Assembly (NCBI GenBank): GCA_963691705.1
Contig: OY829542.1
Location: 22,740,579-22,804,578, forward strand
Origin: Viola odorata
Lineage: Eukaryota; Streptophyta; Magnoliopsida; Malpighiales; Violaceae
Length of the DNA: 64,000 nt
Reading direction: 5' to 3'
Made by a program: the position numbers and the translations under genes
The notes under the pieces: model-generated
Told to the model about the DNA's origin: nothing
What the model saw: the letters and a program-made list of their open reading frames with translations, nothing else
Database searches by the model: none
Part shown: piece by piece, positions 56,484 through 64,000 of the stretch
Layout: each line of letters opens with the position of its first letter
Position numbering within the stretch: the stretch's first letter is position 1

Positions 56484-56875
56484 TAGCAGTGGCTCCCTTT
56501 GTGCCCTTTTCCTTTCTCGCTTGCCCATGTACCTCCTGGCCATTAGGCCGTAATAAATAAACTGTTTTTTATTGTGCCGTCTTGTGACTGTTCTTCTCCT
56601 TCTTTATTGCATCCTTTTTGTTATTTTCCCCTGAGGATATTTTCAGTCTCACTGAAAAGGTTCAATCACTGGATCATTTATTGGTCGATGGCTTTGCATT
56701 GAATCTGCGCCGCAGTTGTCCTGGCAACTGATTGGGCGAGTTTGCGGTTTTCCTCGATCAGGGGAAAATCTCAACAGGCGTGACTGCAAATCCACATTTG
56801 CACTTCAGGCTATGCACGCGCCTCTTCTCAAGAGTCGGGTTGGAAGATCAAAGATCCTTTTCCCCGTTTTCTGGC

Positions 56876-56884
56876 TATAAAAAG
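56876..56884 (+). promoter_or_regulatory. TATA box before small antisense ORF 2
   Basis: TATAAAAAG, 84 bp upstream of the ATG at 56960, with a pyrimidine-rich leader (TCTCTCTTCCTTCAC) after it, as in plant promoters. Confidence 0.5.
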
Positions 56885-56959
56885 GGGGAATCTCTCTTCC
56901 TTCACTATCATTTATCTTTTTTGTTGTTTTTCTTTGCCACCAGTATTTTTTGTCATCTT

Positions 56960-57370
56960 ATGGCTGATTCTCACCTCTTAGATATGTTTGCTCGAGATTC
57001 TCCACCCACTCCTCCGACTTCTCCTGACTCTCATAATCCTCCTCCGTCGCCCCCTTGGAGTCCGCCCGTTCGACGACGGTGCCGCAAGAAACGGAGGAAG
57101 GAGGCTGCGAAGGCTTCTAAGTCCTTTTATGACGCACTGGTCACTCTTTCTTCTAAGGGGAAGGAAGTATCCTGTCCTCTTCGTGAGCCATCGCCAGAGG
57201 CTCCTTCGGCCTGTTCAGCTGTTGGGGCGGTGCCACCACCCATCGGGGAGAAGTCAGATCAGTCGTCTGCTCGCGTGGGGGAGGAGGTTGAAGAGCCTTT
57301 TCCTTTCCCTGGGGAAGATGAGGATGACGTGGTTTATTGCTACGGCATCTCTTGGTCTGATGGTGAATAG
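56960..57370 (+). CDS. Pro-rich, basic/acidic small protein, antisense cluster unit 2
   Basis: 136 codons. An N-terminal Pro/Ser-rich stretch (DSPPTPPTSPDSHNPPPSPP) is followed by a strongly basic patch RRRCRKKRRKEAAKASK (about residues 38-54, a likely nuclear signal or nucleic-acid contact), a linker, and an acidic tail (EVEEPFPFPGEDEDDVVYCY). It looks intrinsically disordered. Preceded by a good TATA box. No known family recognised. Intact frame; composition is unlike gag or pol. Confidence 0.5.
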   Translation: MADSHLLDMFARDSPPTPPTSPDSHNPPPSPPWSPPVRRRCRKKRRKEAAKASKSFYDALVTLSSKGKEVSCPLREPSPEAPSACSAVGAVPPPIGEKSDQSSARVGEEVEEPFPFPGEDEDDVVYCYGISWSDGE

Positions 57371-57824
57371 TTGGGCACGGCAGGCTTCTCATTTTGTAGA
57401 TGTCGTATGGCTTTTTCAATAATAGAACTTTTCTTATCGCTGTTCCACCGTTTTCCTTTTTGTGTCTCCAGGGTTATTGCGGGAGTAACCTTTTCGCTGG
57501 GGCGCAACCGTTTTTCGGTTTCCAGTCAGTAACCGTCTTCTTCCAAAAGACATTGATGACCGTCCACGCGTCTTTTTCACTTTGCACGTGCCCAGCTTTC
57601 ACAGGCTGTTCCTTTTTTTAGGTTTTCTTTAAAAGGAATTCGCCCTTCTTCTTTAACACTTTCTGCCATTATTTCAAAATTCTTCGTATTTCCTCTCTTC
57701 TGTGCTTCTTTCTTCCTGAGAGATTTCACTGCTATTGCTCACCGGTGCCGACGACCGATTCACTGGTTCTTTGCTCCAGGTATTTTGTTCCTCTATCGCC
57801 GTAGCTTTACTTTTCCAGTTCATT
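57371..57824 (+). other. Spacer and putative promoter of antisense gene A
   Basis: Noncoding. A TATA-like TTTAAAAG lies at 57628-57635, about 190 bp before the start codon at 57825, with a pyrimidine-rich leader (TCTTCTGTGCTTCTTTC). The similar distance in gene B supports, weakly, a promoter here. Confidence 0.4.
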
Positions 57825-60062
57825 ATGTCTCATACTATATTCTCTGCAACCACCGAGAATCCCTTAGATCCCGAGGTTAGGAAAACTCGTAGTATCTTTG
57901 ACTGTAATGAAGTTTTGAAGGCTGAGTTAGAGGAAAATGGTATCACTTTCCCTACGGGATATCGTCCCTATGTCCCTCTGAAGGATACTCGGCTCACTGA
58001 TGCCATGTGGGGGACGTTTCGATTGGTTTATTTCAAGATGTTTACCTACGGGTTTCGTCTTCCACTTCATACTTCGCTGATGAAGCTGCTCCATCATTAT
58101 GATCTTAATCCTGTTCAAATAACTCCCTCTTCTTGGTGTGGGCTTTACGCGTTTCTTCGTTCATGTGAGATGAAGCACATTTTCGCTCCTTCGCTCGATC
58201 TATTCCGTATATTTTTCATCTTGAGGTGCCGTGGCTGCTTGATAGATATCACCCCTAGATGGGATGATGATATCATCCGGTTTTTCTGGCGGAACTTTCA
58301 AGGTTTCGAGGAAAACGTGGACAACTGGAAAAATGGCTTCTTTACCGTTCGCTTACCTTCTCAGTATTGGCGCGGTGGTTTCAACCGAGTAATCACTGAT
58401 GCCGCTTGGCGAAAACCAGATGTGTTGTCCAGTATGGATGTGTCTAGTGTTAACGCTCTAATAGAGATGGAAGGGCCTTTCCGTATTCGAGAATTTGCTC
58501 GGTTCAGGCCTTTGTCAGAGTGTGTCGCTGGTGAGCTTTTTCTTTTATCGCCTTATCGCTCCCTTTTCTTGTTATATTAAAATATTTTGTCGGCAGGTAA
58601 CGCTGAAGGACGCTCTTCTGGAGAGAGTGACGCACCTTTGAACGTAGCGCCGCTTCAAACGTTACCCCCTTCTCCTCCCCCGGAAGGCTTCAGTCGTCCG
58701 CCTATTCCGCCACGAGGAAAGAGAAACAAAACTGTCGCGACACGTAGTGCCTCCAGCCGATCTTCTCGTTTTCTAGAGAATTGGTTGCCGCCTCGCAGTA
58801 AAAGAGTGGCCCCAAGTATCCTTGTGGTTGAATAAATCGACAGCGATAGCAGAAGCATGGATACGGGTCCCGAACTGCGTCACGCTACCCCTGCCCAGCG
58901 GATGAAGCTTAGGTCAAGAAAAAATGATCCCGTAGCGGAGTCAACCGAGGATGATAGCGACGAGATTGCTGCCGAAACTGAGCGTCTCGTGAAGAGGGTT
59001 CGCCAAGAGAGGTCTGACCCACCAATTCCTTCCGTGGAGGAAGTCAGTGGGGTCCCTGCCAAGGAAGTCAACACTTCAAACGTTACGGGTCCTTTGCCAA
59101 CAACTGAGGTTACTAAGGCGTCTTCTGTCGTTCTTCCCCAGACTCATGAGGTTTTAGCAGCAATGGGCTCATCTATAGCGTCTGGCAGTTCTACTTCTCC
59201 AATTCGCCCCTTTACTCCAAGTGTGAGTTTGCCAGTTCCGAATCTGATTGCTCCTCCTATCCTTTCCCCACAGAAACCTGAGGCGGTGTATATTTCTTCG
59301 GTTTCGGGCGTGGGTGATTCCGTTAAGAGTTGTTGTCCCCCTTATATCGCCAATTTGTCTCCTCAAGGCTTTCAAGGCCCTGCCACGTATCAATTGGACT
59401 TGTCTTCCCTTGGTACTGACGATCTTCGTGCTTTAGGGATATCGGATCCATCCTCAAGGGAAGAGCCGGTGGGCCCGATAGTGGGACAAATATTTGCTTC
59501 TTCGAAGGACAAGGAAGAGTTCTTGCGGCATCCTCCTGACGTACGGCATTCGCGTCTTTTGACCGACATGCTAGTCTGCTTCCGTGAGCTGAATTACTTT
59601 TTCGATGATCAGCGGGATAAGGTTCCTCCTTCTCTTGATTTGAAAGGGGAACTAGATGCCGCCCTGACTAGGGTGTCGGCACTATCGCAGCTTCAAGAGA
59701 GAACTCAGGCGGAACTGGACGACTGCCGTGCTGAGCTTGCTCGAGAAAAATCAAAGGGGAAGGCTAAGGCAAACCTTCTAGAGGCAGAATTGGTGGTGGC
59801 TGATAGGAGGAATGTCCTGCTTCGCGAAGAGATAGCATCTCGCGATGCCGATTTGGCCAAAATACCTTCAAAAATAAACAAGACCATGGATATCTGCCTC
59901 TCCGAGTTTATGAATCTCTATCGCCAAGGAAACGTTAACCCGTCAGTGCTGGCCGATAACGCTTCCAAGAGGTTGAAGGATTTGAGGGACGGCGAGGAAG
60001 ATCTTTCTTCTTCTGTCGGAGGACAAAGGGATGAGGACCGCGATGCTGGCAAAGGCCCCTGA
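57825..60062 (+). CDS. Antisense gene A (PF04195-like domain plus coiled coil)
   Basis: Exon 1 runs 57825-58530 (MSHTIFSATTENPLDPE...) and holds the family domain: MFTYGFRLPLHTSLMKLLHH, NPVQITPSSWCGLYAFLRSC, PSLDLFRIFFILRCRG, ITPRWDDDIIRFFWRNF and WKNGFFTVRLPSQYWRGGFN. The intron 58531-58596 (GTGAGC...CGGCAG, 66 bp) joins in phase (ECVAG / NAEG). Exon 2, from 58597, is basic/Pro-rich, has one in-frame TAA at 58833, then continues from 58857 through Ser/Pro-rich sequence to a coiled coil (ERTQAELDDCRAELAREKSK) and DICLSEFMNLYRQGNVNPSV. It parallels gene B. Resembles Pfam Transposase_28 (from memory); molecular function unknown. Possibly a pseudogene because of the TAA. Confidence 0.65.
58531..58596 (+). 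other. Predicted intron of antisense gene A
   Basis: GTGAGC donor and TTTTGTCGGCAG acceptor, T-rich between, containing a stop in the exon frame. Splicing restores one continuous frame across both exons. At 66 bp it is near the lower size limit for plant introns. Confidence 0.6.
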
Positions 60063-60487
60063 TTAATAGGGACTTATTTCCTTTAGCAGACTTTCTATTT
60101 ATTTGTTTCTTGGTCTTGTAATAATGCCTTGCTACACGATGATTTTATTGCTTTTTGAATTTCTTTCTATCTTTCCGCGTTGACATATCGCTGTCGCTTT
60201 TTCGTAACGCCTTCTCGCGCTTTCTGGCGATGTCATACTTGTTTTTTCCAAGGGACTATGTCCGCTTTTCAGAGCATTTAATGCTTGCCATCCTTTCATG
60301 GGAAAAGTCATGATTGTATAGACACACGTGTCCATTTCTTCTGACGCTATGGACTAGCGTGTTTGAAAACTTTGCCTAAATCGAGGCGTTGTAACGCTTT
60401 CCTAGGGTTGCACTCATTACCTGAGTCTGTTTCTTGTGCCGCTTCCACGCAACGATCGTGGCATCCGTCGTTTCGTTTAAATCACTA
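60063..60487 (+). other. Spacer between antisense genes A and B
   Basis: T-rich noncoding sequence. The first 60-100 bases after gene A probably hold its polyadenylation region (TTTATTTGTTTCTTGG...TAATAATGCC). No other gene is seen. Confidence 0.4.
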
Positions 60488-60501
60488 GGGTTATAAAACC
60501 C
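60488..60501 (+). promoter_or_regulatory. Antisense gene B promoter (TATA)
   Basis: GGGTTATAAAACCC, 169 bp before the ATG at 60670; the identical 14-mer precedes the E1 homologue at 165 bp. Flanks have diverged while the 14-mer and spacing have not. Confidence 0.65.
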
Positions 60502-60669
60502 AATATTTATTCTTTTCGTTTTCTTTTACCATCCTTTTCTTCAATATTCTCTTTCAGCCGTCTCGTTTTCTCCCCACTGTTCAGGGCTCTTCGAAGTGCT
60601 TTTTCCGAAGGTATTTCCTTTCTTCTCCATCGTCTTCTTCATCTCTTAGTTTCTTTTTTTAAATCTGCC

Positions 60670-63036
60670 ATGGCTAAGACTCGCCGTTCTGAGTCAAAAT
60701 CTGCCGATGAAAAAAGGATGGATATTACAGCCAGTGTTATTACTTCTGAGGCCGCTCTCCGTGAGCATTTGGCCGTCCATAATGCTATCATCCCTGATGA
60801 TTATAAGACCAGTCTTGCCCCTGAGTCTCTTCGTTTAAACAGCGCTCTGACGGGCACTCGTAGGGTCATGTATGCGCAGATGTTCCGTTATGGTTTCCGC
60901 CTTCCCATTGACCCTTTTGTCAAGGAATTGCTTATTGCCGGCGATCTGTCTCCGACTCAATTGTCTCCGAATGCATATTGTTGTGTTTATGCTTTTTTGG
61001 AGCTTTGTAGATACAAAGGGATTACTTCCCCTTCCCTTTTGTTGCTTAAATCTGTTTTTAAGCTGATGAAATGCTGGGGAGTAATAACGATATCGCCCCG
61101 CTTTGATGATGACTCTCTTAAGTCCTTTACTTGGAAACTCCTCCATATCGAGTCTTCTATTGATGGCTGGAAAAAGGAGTTTTTCGTGATAGATATTCCT
61201 GAAGACTTTTGTTCCTGGTGGCGATCTGGTTTTAACCAAAACGTGGATGACACCGTTTGGAGCCAACCAGGGACCCTTCCGCAGCGTGAACAAGGCTGGT
61301 TAAACAAATTACTTGAACTGGAAATCAGCGTTCACATTCGCCAAGTGGCTTGTCGAATGGACATTCGTGCTTGTGTTAAACGTGAGTGCTGCGTTAATCC
61401 TTTCTTTGCTATCACTGGTACTAATGCTGACGTTATTTTATGCTTTCGCAGCGACGGATCCCCGTTATCAACCCGAGAGCGTAAGGACACGTTTGAGGAG
61501 GGCTCAAGAGAGAGAGGGGAAAGAGAAAAACGCTTCCCCGGAAGCAACTGTTAATCCCACCGAACGTCCGGCCGATTCCGCGAGCGTTGCCCAAGTGTCT
61601 TCTTCGGCCGACATTCCTTCGGGCGTTCCCCTCGTAACCGTCGCTGCCCCTCCTGCTCAGACTTCTTCTTCTTCATAGGCTCCTAAGGCCATTGCCAAAG
61701 GAAAAAAGAAGAGAAAAACAAGAAGCGTTGCCGCTCTCACACCTTCTCTGGACGCGACAGGCTCATCGGAAGCACCTCCTTCTGTTATCGTTGCGGTAAG
61801 GATACTCTTTAGCTGTGATAGGCTGCATTTCTATTTCTGTTGTTATTTCTTTTCCTTCTTTTCTGTATTTCACATCATATTCTTGGTCAAGACACTATCG
61901 CTGTTGTTACCTCCGCTCCTCCCTCGGACAACATGGATTTGGGTTATGCACTGACCAGTTCCGGCAAGAGACAGCGATTAGGACGTGAGGGCGGAAACCC
62001 CCCTTCTTCTAACATTGAGGCGGAGAATAGGTCCACTGACGGGTTTGAGTCTACAATCGCTCCTCAGGGAGACAATCCTTCGGGATTTTTGGGGAATCTA
62101 GGTACTGGCGATACCTTTCAGGCTTCTCCCCATTCTTTCGGTGGTTCCGCCCACGCGTACTCGGCCAATATGGGGTATCAGGATGTCTTGCAGGATTTCT
62201 CAAGCTATCCACCACATAGCGCATATATCGCTCCGGGAGGTTCATCATCACAGGTCCGCTCTCCCCTTTCCTTGGGGTTTCTTCCTTCGCGCATCGCTCT
62301 CAGGGATTGTTTTGGTGAAGGAGGGGCTACTTTTAACAGTGTAGCAGATCTCGGTCCGCTGAGTGGGCCTGGTGTGGTGACCCATCAAATTGGGTTATTT
62401 GATCTCCGGAATACCGCTTTGGTAGCGTTGGGAGGTGACGACTCTACTGACGTCACAGCTTTGTTAGCTTCTCAATTGCTGGCGTCTGCAGCAGAACGAG
62501 AAGCTTTTCTTTCGCGGCCTGTGCCTGACAGGGAAAACTCTATACGCTCCATTCTTTTCTCCAGTATGATGTATTTCCATTACTGGGTTGAGGAAGCGCG
62601 AAGTCAAGCTGTTTCCCTCTCTTCCGCTTTGAAAGAATTAGAGCGAGAGCGGGATGAGAAGAAAACGTGGCTGGAGGAGCGCACTAATCTATTGCTAGCT
62701 CATCGGGAGCGAGAAGAGGAGCAATCTGTTGCCTTAGCAGCGGAAAAAACCAGAGTCGCCGCTTTGGAAGAAGAGAAGCTATCCTGGGAGAATGAGAGAT
62801 CATCTTTGCTCAAGGAGAAAGCTATCCTGGAGGAAGAGTCAGCCGATAAGAGTATGTGGCACGTCGAACAGACTGCCATTACTTTGGTTGATTGTTTCGA
62901 AGAGGTCCATGGGGTTGACGCGTACAAACCCGAAGAGGTTACTGCCGCTTTCAAACGAAGATCAGGGCATATAAACGAGGAAGGCTTTCGCCAGGCCAAA
63001 GCGGCAGGCTGGAAACGAAGGAACCCCAAAGGCTAA
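60670..63036 (+). CDS. Antisense gene B (PF04195-like domain plus coiled coil)
   Basis: Exon 1 is 60670-61381 (MAKTRRSESKSADEKRMD...), with the domain MFRYGFRLPIDPFVKELL, NAYCCVYAFLELCRYKG, SPSLLLLKSVF, ISPRFDDDSLKSFTWKLLH and WKKEFFVIDIP. Intron 1 is 61382-61451 (GTGAGT...TTTCGCAG). Exon 2 (61452-61795) is Pro/Ser-rich with KGKKKRKTRS and one TAG at 61676. Intron 2 is about 61796-61891. Exon 3 starts DTIAVVTSAPPSDNMDL, then Gly/Ser-rich sequence, then a long coiled coil (LERERDEKKTWLEERTN ... EKTRVAALEEEKLSWENER) ending EEGFRQAKAAGWKRRNPKG. The intron 2 acceptor (GTCAAG) appears to have lost a base relative to E2 (GGCAGG). Function unknown; nearly intact. Confidence 0.7.
61382..61451 (+). 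other. Predicted intron 1 of antisense gene B
   Basis: GTGAGT donor and TTATGCTTTCGCAG acceptor, 70 bp. Splicing joins phase-1 ends into an open frame (RACVK-P-TDPRYQPES). E1 has a shorter intron at the same place (15917-15949, minus), so the position is conserved. Confidence 0.65.
61796..61891 (+). other. Predicted intron 2 of antisense gene B
   Basis: GTAAGG donor, T-rich body, acceptor near GTCAAG at 61891. E2 (minus, near 54524) and E1 (acceptor CTGCAG, 15495-15500) have acceptors at the same protein position before DT(I/T). In E3 the junction is one base out of phase, so the acceptor may be damaged. Confidence 0.5.
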
Positions 63037-64000
63037 CGCGCTTCAAGGCTGTATCACCCTTCTCTTGATGACCCATGGTCGTTAAGTTTTTGTTATTACT
63101 TGCCCCTCATCGTTTGTACCCTCCTTTAACATTTTGATGTGTTCAGACAATCTTATCGCTGACTTTCCCTTTGTCCCATTGTTCGTTTGTGGGTCCTTTT
63201 GGCGTTGTCTTGGCCATATTCATTCTATGCGCTTTTCCTTTTCCAACTAGACCCTTAGCGTTCCTGTCAAAAGTACGGAACTCGGTCTTGGGCTAGCTTC
63301 CCTAGGGAGTCTGACGGTATCTCTGCCCATGAGATCCTTGCTCTTTCCGCTGCCCGAAAAGTATTCTGCGCATTCTCAATTGTAAATCATCAGTAACAAA
63401 AACATGTTACGAGATATAGCGATTACCCGTAGGAGCTTTTCTGCTGCCATCATAGGGCGTTACCCTAGAACTCGTGGAGAATCGCTTTCGCTATCAGCTC
63501 TATACTTCACCAGGGATTACGCATCTGGTTACTAGCCGGGATTTCACGATTCTCCACGTTTCCCTATTTTCACGATCGGCCCTTAAGTGCCTCATCTTAG
63601 TGAGCTGTCGGATCGGGACGGCTATCACAAGGCTGGGGAATTTTCACTTTTGGGCGTTGCCCTCTCATCTAGAACCGTGTCCTTCCTTAATGGCCTGGCC
63701 GCAGCAGCCCAGCCGTTAAGATAGGAGTCTTGTTTCTAGACGGAGTTTCTATTTCTTTGGGGCGTGCCTCTTCTTGATGGACCGTCTCCATGAGATCAGT
63801 CTGTACAAGGAAAGGACTTTTCACTCCCAAAGATACCGGGTGGTGCCCTCACTTAATGAGCCATCTGATCAATATCGGTCATCACAAGGATAGGACTTTT
63901 CACCCCCGGGGGCGTCCAGGATCTTTCAATCCGACGCTAATTCAAGGTATGTTGGGTAGTGCCCTCACTTAGTGGGCCATCTGATCAAGACCGGCCATCA
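63037..64000 (-). repeat. E3 spacer and 3' hairpin repeats (inverted relative to E2)
   Basis: The reverse complement closely matches 52390-53370: spacer first, then repeat units GTGAAAAGTCCTATCCTTGTGAT...CACTAAGTGAGGGCAC at about 63560-64000. In minus orientation this is the region between pol and the antisense gene, so pol should begin shortly to the right. No gene here. Confidence 0.8.

Larger units (their letters stand above)
54601..64000 (-). mobile_element. E3: Tat-lineage element, 3' portion only
   Basis: A minus-oriented LTR (54601-55146) is followed on its right by four plus-strand (antisense) units and then by the inverted 3' hairpin repeats (63480-64000). In E1 and E2 that order (pol, repeats, antisense gene) reads in the opposite direction, so E3's pol, gag and 5' LTR should be right of 64000. 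It interrupts E2 at 54600; the left flank TAGCC should reappear beyond its 5' LTR. A solo LTR is excluded because E2 sequence does not resume at 55147. Confidence 0.82.

Overview
This window is repeat-dense nuclear DNA from a flowering plant, most likely a eudicot. Almost everything I can identify is LTR retrotransposon sequence, nested several layers deep. I found no bacterial genes, rRNA, tRNA or CRISPR, and only one very weak hint of a host exon (19055-19141). The species cannot be told from the sequence.

Layout. (1) 52-3613: a broken Ty1/copia element, cut off just after its reverse transcriptase domain by (2) E1, 3614 to about 16890, a decayed Ty3/gypsy element of the Tat lineage (gag, protease, RT, RNase H, second archaeal-type RNase H, integrase), followed by hairpin-rich 3' repeats and a gene on the opposite strand. 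(3) Inside E1, 10564-13350 is a small non-autonomous LTR element with 856-bp LTRs, a perfect 5-bp target duplication and one 181-codon reading frame of unknown function. (4) 16891-19452: unrecognised AT-rich DNA. (5) E4, from 19453 to at least 45449 on the minus strand, is an Ogre-like element with a 3.46-kb LTR, gag, protease and integrase; most of its RT/RNase H is deleted. (6) Its RT region is split by a complete 12,045-bp non-autonomous Ogre-type element (28673-40717) with 2.8-kb LTRs, a GTCGG target duplication and no coding capacity. (7) E2, from 45792, is the best preserved Tat element: intact gag, nearly intact pol. Its opposite-strand gene is cut at 54600 by (8) E3, a relative inserted head-to-head, whose 3' LTR is at 54601-55146 and whose pol lies beyond the right edge.

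The most interesting material is the 3' half of the Tat elements. In E1, E2 and E3 a gene runs antisense to gag-pol, with its own TATA-like promoter and short GT-AG introns. E3 (55.1-63.0 kb) carries a cluster of four such plus-strand units: two small proteins of unknown function, then two diverged paralogues of a gypsy-associated family, each with an N-terminal globular domain and a C-terminal coiled coil. Introns can survive there because the retrotransposed genomic RNA carries them in antisense.

The LTRs and 3' regions also hold unusual structure: UNCG-tetraloop hairpin arrays, constant-loop hairpins with changing stems, paired TGACGTCA promoter motifs, 20- and 32-base G/C homopolymers, and tandem arrays, one of which resembles a repeated Pol III B-box. 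All functional statements are family resemblance judged by eye; no search was run.
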